Source: an uncultured Ectothiorhodospiraceae bacterium
GTDB lineage: Bacteria; Pseudomonadota; Gammaproteobacteria; UBA6429; Thiohalophilaceae
NCBI GenBank assembly: GCA_947260005.1
Contig: CAMYOL010000058.1
Coordinates: forward strand, 62,001 to 126,000
Length of the DNA stretch: 64,000 bases
Direction: 5' to 3'
Part shown: positions 9,159-17,225 of the stretch, in pieces
Layout: the number at the start of each line of letters is the position of its first letter
How positions within the stretch are numbered: position 1 is the first letter of the stretch
Translations under genes and position numbers: made by a program
The notes under the pieces: model-generated
Databases searched by the model: none
What the model was told of the DNA's origin: nothing
What the model saw: the letters and a program-made list of their open reading frames with translations, nothing else

Positions 9159-9977
9159 ATGAGCACACTATCAATAGGATTTATTGGCGCTGGCAACATG
9201 GCCACAGCATTAATTGGCGGTTTGTGTGAAAGTAATTTTGATCCGGCTCAACTTTACGTTGCCGACCCTGACAATGAAAAGATACGAACGCTCGTCGCTT
9301 CTTTTGGTATCAATTCATGTGCAAACAACCAATCTTTAGTTGAACTCAGTGACGTCATTGTCCTCGCGGTAAAACCTCAAGTCATGAAATCGGTGTTGCA
9401 ATCACTTCTGATAAAAAACGGGCAACTCTTGCTCAGTATCGCTGCCGGTCTACGTTGCGATAGCCTGCAAAGCTGGCTCGGCGAGGAATGTGCAATCGTT
9501 CGAAGTATGCCGAATACTCCAGCTCTGGTTCAATGTGGCGCAACCGGCCTGTACGCCAACAAAAAGGTCAGCGATCAACAACGCCAGCAAGCCGAACAAA
9601 TTATGTCCGCCGTTGGCATGACCATTTGGGTCGAACAGGAAACCCAGCTGGATACAGTGACCGCTGTATCAGGCAGTGGCCCGGCGTACTTTTTTTATAT
9701 GATGGAAGCCATTGAAGCGGCTGGAATCGAACTGGGATTATCCGTTGAAACCAGCCGTGCCCTCACCCTACAAACGGCGCTTGGCGCCGCGAAACTAGCG
9801 ATAGAGGCTGAGGAGAGTACGGCGCAATTACGCGCGCGGGTCACCTCACCCGGTGGCACAACGGAGGCCGCGATTAATACGATGCAGTCACACCAAGGAT
9901 TAGATAGTATTAAACAGGCAGTTAACGCGGCCTATAAACGTTCGCAAACGTTAGCTATCGAATTGGCCGACTCTTAA
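9159..9977 (+). CDS. proC: Pyrroline-5-carboxylate reductase
   Basis: The 272-residue protein has an N-terminal Rossmann motif GFIGAGNMA (residues 7-15), VLAVKPQVM, VRSMPNTPALV, and the family signature around SGSGPAYFF with TSPGGTTEAAI near the C-terminus. It catalyses the last step of proline biosynthesis, NAD(P)H-dependent reduction of pyrroline-5-carboxylate, in the cytoplasm. It follows yggS by 35 bases and precedes yggT by 33 bases, as in many proteobacteria. Confidence 0.97.
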   Translation: MSTLSIGFIGAGNMATALIGGLCESNFDPAQLYVADPDNEKIRTLVASFGINSCANNQSLVELSDVIVLAVKPQVMKSVLQSLLIKNGQLLLSIAAGLRCDSLQSWLGEECAIVRSMPNTPALVQCGATGLYANKKVSDQQRQQAEQIMSAVGMTIWVEQETQLDTVTAVSGSGPAYFFYMMEAIEAAGIELGLSVETSRALTLQTALGAAKLAIEAEESTAQLRARVTSPGGTTEAAINTMQSHQGLDSIKQAVNAAYKRSQTLAIELADS

Positions 9978-10010
9978 CAACATTTAACTATTCTTCGCTG
10001 GAGAATTTTA

Positions 10011-10598
10011 ATGGGTTATTTATTACAGTTTACCAACCTGGTCGTCCAAATCCTGTTTGGGATTCTGATCTTCTTTGTCTTAGCTCGTTTTATTCTACAG
10101 CTCGTTCGTGCTGATTTTTACAATCCAATCAGTCAGATGTTTATAAAAGTCACCAATCCCATGTTAAAACCGTTACGGACCTTCATACCGGGTTTTTTGG
10201 GACTGGATGTTGCCGCAATCGTATTGTTACTCATTTTGCAATGCACTGAGTTAGTGCTAACTCATCTTATAGCTGGCTATGGATTGCACAATCCCATCAT
10301 GTTTTCCATTGAAGCGATTGGCCTGCTTATCCAACATGCCGCCCAACTGTATATGATTTGTATCATCGTGATCGTAGTCATGAGTTGGGTAAATCCTGGT
10401 GCCTTTCAACACCCGCTAGCTCAAATAGCGATGCAGATTACTAACCCACTTATGCAACCACTGCGCAAAATGTTGCCAACTCAATCAGGCATTGATTTTA
10501 GCCCGATACTCGCGTTAATTATTATCTTTGCAGTGATGTTTTTAGTGGCAGCCCCACTAATCGATTTGCCACACACCCCCACATTTAAAGGCCCGTGA
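10011..10598 (+). CDS. yggT: YggT family integral membrane protein
   Basis: The 195-residue protein has two copies of the YggT repeat. Each has a hydrophobic helix followed by an amphipathic NPxxxxxR element: first ITNPMLKPLR-like (VTNPMLKPLRTFIP), second ITNPLMQPLRKMLP. A GGAG Shine-Dalgarno precedes the ATG. The family is found in bacteria and plastids and has been linked to osmotic tolerance and membrane organisation; no biochemical activity is certain. The yggU (DUF167) gene that often follows is absent here, so this closes the operon. Confidence 0.93.
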   Translation: MGYLLQFTNLVVQILFGILIFFVLARFILQLVRADFYNPISQMFIKVTNPMLKPLRTFIPGFLGLDVAAIVLLLILQCTELVLTHLIAGYGLHNPIMFSIEAIGLLIQHAAQLYMICIIVIVVMSWVNPGAFQHPLAQIAMQITNPLMQPLRKMLPTQSGIDFSPILALIIIFAVMFLVAAPLIDLPHTPTFKGP

Positions 10599-10999
10599 GC
10601 TCCTGCTATCGCTGATAAAGTATTCTGTTCGTTTTAACTGGGCACGTTTCGACCTATGTCTGTAAAGATCAGGTTCTGGTGTCCATACTGATGTCCTGAA
10701 TATAAAAAGTTACTTGAACTGTCTTTGAATATAAAGCCAACCTGCACCAGTACCGATTCATTGCTAAACTCAGGGGTGTGAGTAAAATTATTGACGAAAA
10801 TATTTTACCACCCAATTTGATTAAATATTGACCTACCATATTGTTAATAAGGTCTAATTAAACTTCCTAGCTGTGATGCCGTTAACATTATTGACCTGAT
10901 TTGAGCTTTGTCACCTAAACTAGTTAAAGGAAATTTGTAATTTCACTATAAAAAAAGCTATATTGATTAGCACGTTACTAGGAAAAGCTGAGAACGTTT
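10599..10999. other. 401-base gene-free stretch upstream of the dynamin-like gene
   Basis: No reading frame with a plausible ribosome site, no tRNA-like fold and no strong terminator were seen. The AT-rich right half (about 10790-10990) probably carries the promoter of the dynamin-like gene, but I could not pick a convincing -35/-10 pair. Confidence 0.5.
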
Positions 11000-12958
11000 A
11001 TGGCCTCTGATCGTTTTACCGACCAAATGCAAGCCTATGGCAAGTGGAAATCGACACTTGCAAAGGCGATTATCAATTACCAGGGCTGGTTAGAGAAAAA
11101 CCAGATGTCGGCTGCCGACCTGGAATTACGTATTTTCGAACTACTCGAACAATTAAAAAGCGACACATTGACAATTGCGTTTGTTGCCGAATTTGCACGT
11201 GGTAAAACCGAACTCATCAATGCCATCTTTTTCTCTGAATACGATCGCCGCCTGCTCCCATCCGAAGCCGGCCGCACGACAATGTGCCCAACCGAATTAT
11301 TTTATGACACTGCTGAAAATGAAAGTTACATTCGCCTACTTCCAATTGAAACACGCTTAGAAGACACCAGTATTTCAGAACACAAAAAAAATCCAATCAA
11401 CTGGACCAATATTAATTTAAACACCAGCTCTTCTGAAGACATGGCTGAAGCCTTTCGTGAAGTGGTCAATACCAAAGCCGTTTCGCAGGAACAGGCACAT
11501 AAACTTGGACTGTTTGATCCCGTACACGATAAAGGGCATATCAATAAAGACGGTAGCGTTGATATTCCAATGTGGCGCCATGCGCTTATAAGCTTCCCAC
11601 ATCCGCTGTTAAAAGAAGGACTCAATATTTTAGATACACCTGGTCTCAATGCGATGGGGGCCGAACCTGAACTGACCCTCAACATGTTACCCAATGCTCA
11701 GGCCGTCGTTTTTGTGCTGGCAGCCGACACCGGTGTGACCAAATCGGACATGGATATGTGGACCCATCATGTAAAAGCATTAAATGCCGATGCCCGTCAT
11801 GCACGTTTGGTCGTGTTAAATAAAATTGACACGCTCTGGGATGAACTCAAAGATGAGGGCTCTATAAACAATACTATTCAGGCCCAGTGCAGTACGGCAG
11901 CTAAGATGTTAGATATTGATGAAAAGAGTGTCTTCCCGGTCTCAGCACAAAAAGGGCTGCTGGCTAAGATACGTCATGACAAAGATTTGGTTGAAAAAAG
12001 TAACATTCTCTCGTTGGAAACGATTCTCTCCACCGATATACTACCGAAAAAACAGGAGATTGTTAGAGATAGTATCGTTGGCGATATCGGCAGCATGGTC
12101 AAACAATCACGCGATCTGATCGCTTCACGCCTGAATGACGCCACTAAGCAATTAAAAGAATTGCAAAACCTCAGTGGAAAAAATGAAGACGTCATTGCCC
12201 ACTTGTTGAAAAAGACCCGCTCTGAACAAGCCATCTACTACAAGAGTGTCGAAAGCTTCCAGGCCAATCGAAAACTGTTTAACGAGGCGCACTCAGAACT
12301 ATTGAGTATCTTAAGCCTGAATGAGTTGGATCAACTCATGTCTAAGACAAGAAAGACGATGGCGGATACCTGGACAACGGTTGGGTTGAAAAATTCGATG
12401 AAGGCCTTCTTTGAGGTGATCACTAATACCATCAAAGCAGCATCAGAACGCACAGATAAGAGTAATATGCTGATCCAGGGAATCTATCGTAAATTCAATG
12501 CGGAACATAATCTGGGTAACTCCAAACCTAAATTATTTAGTATGAGTAAATATAAACGTCATATGGAACGTTTATATCTCGAAGCCGATGCCTATCGTAA
12601 AAGCCCAGTTACAACTATGACGGAACAAAGTTTTGTAATTAAAAAATTCTTTATCTCCATGGTCTCACATGCTCGCAATACTTTTTTTAATGCCCACCAT
12701 GAAGCCGAAGCCTGGGGCAAAGCCGCGATGTCGCCTCTGGTGGCACGAATAAAAGAACATAAAGATCAAATGGAAAAACGTCTGGAAAGTTTGCGTAAAA
12801 TAAATGAATCGCGAGACACCTTACAATCTCGCGTGGCCGAACTGGAACGAAGTGCAGAAACTTTAAATAGCCAACTCGCTGATCTAAATTTATTAATGGA
12901 TACTCTCAACCAACCGTTAGATAATTTTATTAATAACGATAACGCTCAAGTCGCATAA
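11000..12958 (+). CDS. Bacterial dynamin-like GTPase
   Basis: This 652-residue protein has an N-terminal GTPase domain and a long helical C-terminal half. G1 is AEFARGKT (residues 63-70), G2 is the RTTMCPTEL segment (92-100), G3 is DTPG (212-215) and G4 is NKID (274-277). The C-terminus (about 585-640) is predicted coiled coil. The first glycine of the usual GxxxxGK[ST] loop is Ala63; I recall the same change in a group of gammaproteobacterial dynamin-family proteins, so it is probably a subfamily trait. Dynamin-like proteins remodel or tether membranes. It stands alone, with no second dynamin gene in tandem. Confidence 0.87.
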   Translation: MASDRFTDQMQAYGKWKSTLAKAIINYQGWLEKNQMSAADLELRIFELLEQLKSDTLTIAFVAEFARGKTELINAIFFSEYDRRLLPSEAGRTTMCPTELFYDTAENESYIRLLPIETRLEDTSISEHKKNPINWTNINLNTSSSEDMAEAFREVVNTKAVSQEQAHKLGLFDPVHDKGHINKDGSVDIPMWRHALISFPHPLLKEGLNILDTPGLNAMGAEPELTLNMLPNAQAVVFVLAADTGVTKSDMDMWTHHVKALNADARHARLVVLNKIDTLWDELKDEGSINNTIQAQCSTAAKMLDIDEKSVFPVSAQKGLLAKIRHDKDLVEKSNILSLETILSTDILPKKQEIVRDSIVGDIGSMVKQSRDLIASRLNDATKQLKELQNLSGKNEDVIAHLLKKTRSEQAIYYKSVESFQANRKLFNEAHSELLSILSLNELDQLMSKTRKTMADTWTTVGLKNSMKAFFEVITNTIKAASERTDKSNMLIQGIYRKFNAEHNLGNSKPKLFSMSKYKRHMERLYLEADAYRKSPVTTMTEQSFVIKKFFISMVSHARNTFFNAHHEAEAWGKAAMSPLVARIKEHKDQMEKRLESLRKINESRDTLQSRVAELERSAETLNSQLADLNLLMDTLNQPLDNFINNDNAQVA

Positions 12959-13027
12959 CAGACCTCTGCACATTTATCCTGCGATTTTATGTTTAAGTGT
13001 CCAGCCTTTCTGGCGACCGAACCAGAA

Positions 13028-13456
13028 TCAATATTCTTTCGGGAAATCTTTTAAACAACATCGACCTGATGGATTAGCCGTCTCACAGGAACACATTGAT
13101 TCTTTCGTTTGTTTGATAACAAACTCTTTAACTTCTTTATCAGTCGCCGCCTCTTTCTTGCTCACGCCAAAACAGAAACAAATAGCTGTATCCCCAGATT
13201 GTTCTTTGATTCCAATAAGCGTACGCAGTTCTGATTTATTGATCACGGATGTATCTTTTGCAAAATAAACAACTTCACAGGTTGGGTTATGACAATAAAA
13301 AAACGGCTGATCAGAAAACTTAATTTTCCACGCTCGTTTTACATGATGCAATATCGTCTTCAACGGGACAGTCAAACTCTTTTGTCCACAGACGACACAA
13401 TCCTGTTTCAGATTTTTTGATTTAATTTCAATTTCGTTGCTGCAACATTCATCCAC
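13028..13456 (-). CDS. CopZ-like zinc/[2Fe-2S]-binding protein of the mercury module
   Basis: The 142-residue Cys-rich protein has a CVVCG pair (residues 20-24), CHNPTCEVVYF, CFCFG and a C-terminal CSCET plus GRCCL. This spacing matches the N-terminal metal and iron-sulfur domain of Archaeoglobus CopZ (zf_CopZ); the heavy-metal-associated domain of full CopZ is missing. The start may be slightly different, because the first residues overlap the intergenic region. It lies 24 bases after merC on the same strand and so should be induced with it by MerR. A role in binding or trafficking mercury or copper in the cytoplasm is inferred. Confidence 0.8.
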   Translation of the reverse strand: MDECCSNEIEIKSKNLKQDCVVCGQKSLTVPLKTILHHVKRAWKIKFSDQPFFYCHNPTCEVVYFAKDTSVINKSELRTLIGIKEQSGDTAICFCFGVSKKEAATDKEVKEFVIKQTKESMCSCETANPSGRCCLKDFPKEY

Positions 13457-13480
13457 GATTTTTTACCGGGTAAATTAAAA

Positions 13481-13900
13481 TTAGCGGGAATACATTGATG
13501 TGTGAAAATCAGGTGGAGATCGTTTCACAGCAGGTGAGACGATATCCCAAACGGCCACAGCCAACATCGCAAACAGTCCAGCGTAAAATAAATAAGTACT
13601 CCAGCCGTAGCGCCATAAAGGGTAGAGCGTTAATAACACCAAAGCAGGCCCGCACACACCAGCAATTAACCGAATCCAACGTCGATGAAATAAAAACGAA
13701 ATTACATTGGCAATAACGACTAACCACGCAAAGATAGGCAGCAAAGTATTGATGAACACAGCCTCGAATTGCGCCAGAAAACCAAGCCCAAGAGAGACCG
13801 CCAGTGCGCCTAAAGCCGGAAAACAGGATGCACAGCCCATCGCAGCAACAATTGCACTCAGGGTACCTGTGCGGTCAAAAAATCGGGTAAACCACGGCAT
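13481..13900 (-). CDS. merC: MerC-family mercury uptake membrane protein
   Basis: The start is placed at the ATG at 13898-13900 (MPWFTRFFDR), preceded by AGAGG. The frame is open further upstream to 14041 but would run across the merR operator and the start of merR. The 139-residue product has four hydrophobic helices, with the metal-binding pair Cys23-Ala-Ser-Cys26 in the first, as in MerC (GC..CFPA). MerC carries Hg(II) across the inner membrane for reduction by MerA. No merA, merT or merP is in the window. It is the first gene of the operon driven by the divergent MerR promoter. Confidence 0.88.
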   Translation of the reverse strand: MPWFTRFFDRTGTLSAIVAAMGCASCFPALGALAVSLGLGFLAQFEAVFINTLLPIFAWLVVIANVISFLFHRRWIRLIAGVCGPALVLLTLYPLWRYGWSTYLFYAGLFAMLAVAVWDIVSPAVKRSPPDFHTSMYSR

Positions 13901-13933
13901 TTTCAGAGCCTCTGCTTGATTTCTAAAAATGAA

Positions 13934-13965
13934 AGTATAAACTCCGTACCCAGGTACAGAGTCAA
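13934..13965 (-). promoter_or_regulatory. MerR-type promoter and operator for merC-copZ-like
   Basis: On the - strand a -35 TTGACT (13960-13965) is followed by a long 19-20 base spacer and a TATACT/TTATAC -10 (13934-13940). The spacer contains a 22-base imperfect inverted repeat (13941-13962) with half sites ACTCYGTACC and GGTACRGAGT. A dyad inside an over-long spacer is the hallmark of MerR-family activated promoters. It lies between merR and merC and ends 16 bases before merR. Confidence 0.88.
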
Positions 13966-13980
13966 GCAGGAAAGCCCCGA

Positions 13981-14391
13981 ATGAGTAAATTAGATATGGA
14001 CCAAAATGAACTAACCATCGGACGTTTAGCTGAATTTGCAAACGTCAACGTTGAGACTGTGCGTTATTACCAACGAATTGGCCTGGTTGACGAACCTGAA
14101 AAGCCTGAGCAAGGATTTCGAAAATACCCAAACAGCACGGTCAAACAGATAAAATTTATCAAGCGCGCACAACAACTTGGGTTCAATCTGCAAGAAATAA
14201 CCGATTTGCTTGAGCTAGGCGACAGCCATTGCCATGATGTTCGAATCAGAGCTGAACTAAAACGGGACAAGATCTCAAAACAGATTAAAGACTTGCAAGA
14301 TATGCAGACCGCCCTCACAAACTTAATTGATACCTGCCATACTGGAAAAACCGAACCGAAATGTCCCCTCGTCGAGTCGTTATTCGCTTAA
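13981..14391 (+). CDS. merR: MerR, mercury-responsive transcription regulator
   Basis: The 136-residue protein has an N-terminal winged helix (LTIGRLAEFANVNVETVRYY, then the wing GFRKYP), a dimerisation helix and the three mercury-binding cysteines Cys84, Cys119 and Cys128. The last two are in C-x8-C spacing followed by PL, corresponding to Cys82/117/126 of Tn501 MerR. The CueR and ZntR patterns differ, so mercury is the likely inducer. The protein binds the operator at 13941-13962 and should repress its own gene and activate merC. Confidence 0.93.
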   Translation: MSKLDMDQNELTIGRLAEFANVNVETVRYYQRIGLVDEPEKPEQGFRKYPNSTVKQIKFIKRAQQLGFNLQEITDLLELGDSHCHDVRIRAELKRDKISKQIKDLQDMQTALTNLIDTCHTGKTEPKCPLVESLFA

Positions 14392-14637
14392 AACGATAAG
14401 CCGGCCAACCTGATGCTCGAGAAATTCCCATTGATTTAAAGCAGCTTCAATCCATTTTGCTATCTAATATTTTCACGCACATCCCCAAACCAAAAAACGA
14501 ATGATTGATCAAGGGTTACACACCTTTCTCTTTTAAGTACAATAGGCGGCTGAATTTTAGGGGAGCTAGATATTGTCCTGTAAAAACAGGCGCTTAGCTA
14601 AGACCAACAAGATTATTACTATTATTAGGAGCAGCAT

Positions 14638-15525
14638 ATGTCTGCGAAACATCCAGTTATCGCTGTAACGGGCTCTTCAGGCGCCGGCACAACCACCGTA
14701 AAAAACGCGTTCGAGCACATTTTTTTCCGCGAAAAGATAAATCCCCTGGTCATTGAAGGTGACAGTTATCACCGCTATGACCGCGCCTCAATGAAAGCCG
14801 CAATCGAAGAATATGCCGCAAAAGGCAAACAGCTAAGTCATTTTGGACCTGAGTCCAATCATTTTGATACCTTGGCGGAAACCTTTGAGAATTATGGCAA
14901 AACAGGTAAATGTAAGCGTCGCTACTATTTACATAGTGATGAAGAAGCGGCGCAGCATAACGCCCGTCTCTCAACTGACCTGAAACCCGGTGAATTCACT
15001 CCATTTGAAGACATCACTGAACAAACCGATCTACTCTTTTATGAAGGTCTGCATGGCGGTGTGGTTGATGGAAAAACCGATGTGGCTAAGTTCACCGATC
15101 TTTTAGTCGGCGTTGTGCCCATCGTCAACCTTGAGTGGATACAAAAAATTCACCGTGACAATGCCCAGCGTGGTTATTCGGCTGAAGCCATTGTCGACAC
15201 CATCCTACGCCGCATGGATGATTATGTGAATTTCATTACCCCGCAATTCTCGCGCACGGATATTAATTTCCAACGCGTCCCGACGGTGGATACCTCTAAT
15301 CCTTTCATTGCACGCGATATTCCAACCCCCGATGAGAGTTTCATTGTAATTCGTTTCCGCAATCCTGAGCGTGTTGATTTCCCTTACATCTTAAATATGA
15401 TCCAGGATTCGTTCATGTCTCGTCCTAACACCATTGTGGTCCCGGGTGGTAAAATGGGATTTGCGATGGAATTAATTCTTAATCCGGTCATTCATGATTT
15501 GATTGAGCAGAAAAAGAAAGCCTAG
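14638..15525 (+). CDS. prk: Phosphoribulokinase (bacterial class I)
   Basis: This 295-residue protein has a P-loop GSSGAGTTT (12-20), EGDSYHRYDR (substrate and catalytic segment), HFGPESNHFD, FYEGLHGG and the LEWIQKIHRD segment. Phosphoribulokinase makes ribulose-1,5-bisphosphate for RuBisCO and has few other roles, so the organism probably fixes CO2 by the Calvin cycle. A good AGGAG Shine-Dalgarno precedes the ATG. No RuBisCO or other cbb genes are adjacent; such a separate prk is common in proteobacteria. A strong terminator follows, so the gene is monocistronic. Confidence 0.97.
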   Translation: MSAKHPVIAVTGSSGAGTTTVKNAFEHIFFREKINPLVIEGDSYHRYDRASMKAAIEEYAAKGKQLSHFGPESNHFDTLAETFENYGKTGKCKRRYYLHSDEEAAQHNARLSTDLKPGEFTPFEDITEQTDLLFYEGLHGGVVDGKTDVAKFTDLLVGVVPIVNLEWIQKIHRDNAQRGYSAEAIVDTILRRMDDYVNFITPQFSRTDINFQRVPTVDTSNPFIARDIPTPDESFIVIRFRNPERVDFPYILNMIQDSFMSRPNTIVVPGGKMGFAMELILNPVIHDLIEQKKKA

Positions 15526-15545
15526 CAACTTAATGCTAAGTTGAA

Positions 15546-15572
15546 AAAACCGGGCCTGTCCCGGTTTTTTTT
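15546..15572 (+). terminator. Rho-independent terminator of prk
   Basis: A stem of AACCGGG and CCCGGTT around a CCTGT loop is followed by a run of T residues, 20 bases after the prk stop codon. Confidence 0.93.
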
Positions 15573-15602
15573 AGCTTTTTCCACACCTGCCCTTAACACA
15601 AC

Positions 15603-15632
15603 AAGATCCTTCGCTCCGCTCAGGATGACAAA
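15603..15632. repeat. Interspersed palindromic-type repeat (GATCCTTCGC...CAGGATGAC)
   Basis: The 30-base unit starting AAGATCCTTCGC and ending CAGGATGACAAA recurs at 46916-46945 with one changed base in the centre (TCCGCT versus TGCGCT). It lies between the prk terminator and the FIST gene. Such units are small non-coding dispersed repeats known from many bacterial genomes and have no established function. Confidence 0.8.
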
Positions 15633-15736
15633 ATACGAGTACGCTTCGTATCACTGAGAATGAACGTTTCGAATAAATCTGACATCAGGGATAATAGTCA
15701 TACCCTTTAAAGTCAATTTCGATTAGGCTTAAGTTT

Positions 15737-16831
15737 ATGGAACATTTCTTACTGGCTCAAAGTGAAACTCCAGATTGGTCTGATGCTATCGATGAGTGTT
15801 TTAGCCAACTTGGTGCTTTACCGGATGAGGCCACTCTTGGCTTCATCTATGTCACCGACTCCCACGCGCAACACCTCGGAGAAATTCTTCGAAAATTAAA
15901 AGCACTTACCTCCTTAGATGACTGGGTCGGCACTGTTGGTATGGCGGTCTGCGCCACACGCAAAGAATTTAGTGAACAGCCTGCGATCGTGATGTTGGTT
16001 ACTGATATCCCTGAAAAGGATTACTCAATTTTTGACTCTCCAAAACATTTGCCTCCACAGCTTGAAAATAACAACGTCCAGGTGGCTGTTGTTCATGGCG
16101 ATCCACGAAATGGCGAACTCCCCAAGCTAATACACCAGTTACCTGAAGACATTGGTAATGGCTATCTTATCGGAGGCCTTACCTCATCCGATAACTATCA
16201 TTATCAAATTGCTCAAGAGATAAATGAAGGTATGTTATCCGGGGTCGTGTTTAATGATTCCGTCTCACTTGTCACTGGATTAACGCAAGGTTGTTCTCCT
16301 ATTGGTAAAACTCATACCATTACTGAATGCGACAGTAACATTGTTGTCCACCTCGACAATCGCCCGGCACTTGATGTTATGAAAGAAGAAATAGGAGAAG
16401 TATTGGCTCGGGACCTGAATCGAATCGGCGGTTATATTTTTGCAGGCTTTCCAATCAGCGGCTCCGACACAGGCGATTATACTGTACGCAACTTAATGGG
16501 AATTGATAACAACTCAGGCGCTATCGCAATCGGTGAATACATACAAGCCGGTAGTACAATGATGTTTTGCAAGCGCGATGGCAGTACTGCTGTCAAGGAC
16601 CTGCAAAAAATGGTCAACAAATTAAAAAAACGCGCAAAATCTACAATAAAAGGCGGACTCTATTTCAGTTGCCTTGGACGTGGACAACACATGTTTGGTG
16701 AACAACATAAAGAACTGGAATTAATCGCCGACATTCTAGATGATGTACCTTTGGTAGGTTTTTATGCTAATGGTGAAATCGCCGGCGATCAGCTCTACGG
16801 TTATACTGGAGTATTACTTTTATTTTTATAA
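15737..16831 (+). CDS. FIST N- and C-domain sensor protein
   Basis: The 364-residue protein has a FIST_N domain (about 30-210; GNGYLIGGLTSS, ending LTQGCSPIGK) and a FIST_C domain (about 215-350; GIDNNSGAIAIGEYIQAG, YFSCLGRG, VGFYANGEIAG, YGYTGVLLLF). FIST domains are thought to sense small molecules such as amino acids in signal transduction. No signal peptide, transmembrane helix or output domain is attached, so it must act through a partner protein. It is followed 21 bases later by a HIT gene on the same strand, probably co-transcribed. Confidence 0.9.
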   Translation: MEHFLLAQSETPDWSDAIDECFSQLGALPDEATLGFIYVTDSHAQHLGEILRKLKALTSLDDWVGTVGMAVCATRKEFSEQPAIVMLVTDIPEKDYSIFDSPKHLPPQLENNNVQVAVVHGDPRNGELPKLIHQLPEDIGNGYLIGGLTSSDNYHYQIAQEINEGMLSGVVFNDSVSLVTGLTQGCSPIGKTHTITECDSNIVVHLDNRPALDVMKEEIGEVLARDLNRIGGYIFAGFPISGSDTGDYTVRNLMGIDNNSGAIAIGEYIQAGSTMMFCKRDGSTAVKDLQKMVNKLKKRAKSTIKGGLYFSCLGRGQHMFGEQHKELELIADILDDVPLVGFYANGEIAGDQLYGYTGVLLLFL

Positions 16832-16852
16832 GCGCACGCTAAGGAAACGACT

Positions 16853-17197
16853 ATGTCCGACTGTTTGTTTTGTAAATTAGTAAGTGGTGAGATCCCCTGT
16901 GATTTTATCTATGAAGATGATGATGTGGTGGCATTTAACGATGTAAACCCGCAAGCCCCTCACCATTTTCTATGCATCCCGAAGCAACATATTGCCACAA
17001 CGAATGATCTTCAAAGTGAACACGCTCAAATCATGGGTAAATTAATTCTGGCCGCAAAAAAAATCGCAGATGATCGTGGGATCGCAGATGATGGCTATCG
17101 CCTGGTTATGAACTGTAATCAACATGGAGGACAAACCGTTTTTCATATTCACCTGCACGTGCTTGCTGGACGCCAGATGAGTTGGCCGCCAGGTTAG
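16853..17197 (+). CDS. hinT: HIT-family (HinT-like) nucleotide-binding protein
   Basis: The 114-residue protein has the N-terminal CLFCKLVSGEIPC segment and the catalytic triad FHIHLHV (His98, His100, His102), then GRQMSWPPG, typical of HinT-type purine nucleoside phosphoramidases. It hydrolyses AMP-linked amines; its physiological role is poorly defined. It is cytoplasmic. The Cys pair at residues 4 and 7 is common in the family and may bind zinc. Confidence 0.94.
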   Translation: MSDCLFCKLVSGEIPCDFIYEDDDVVAFNDVNPQAPHHFLCIPKQHIATTNDLQSEHAQIMGKLILAAKKIADDRGIADDGYRLVMNCNQHGGQTVFHIHLHVLAGRQMSWPPG

Positions 17198-17225
17198 CTA
17201 TCTGGGTAAGAGACTTAATTTAACG

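Noticed and set aside
13901-14041. Longer N-terminus for merC
   Set aside because: It would be translated from within merR and across the merR operator; MPWF with AGAGG fits MerC length.
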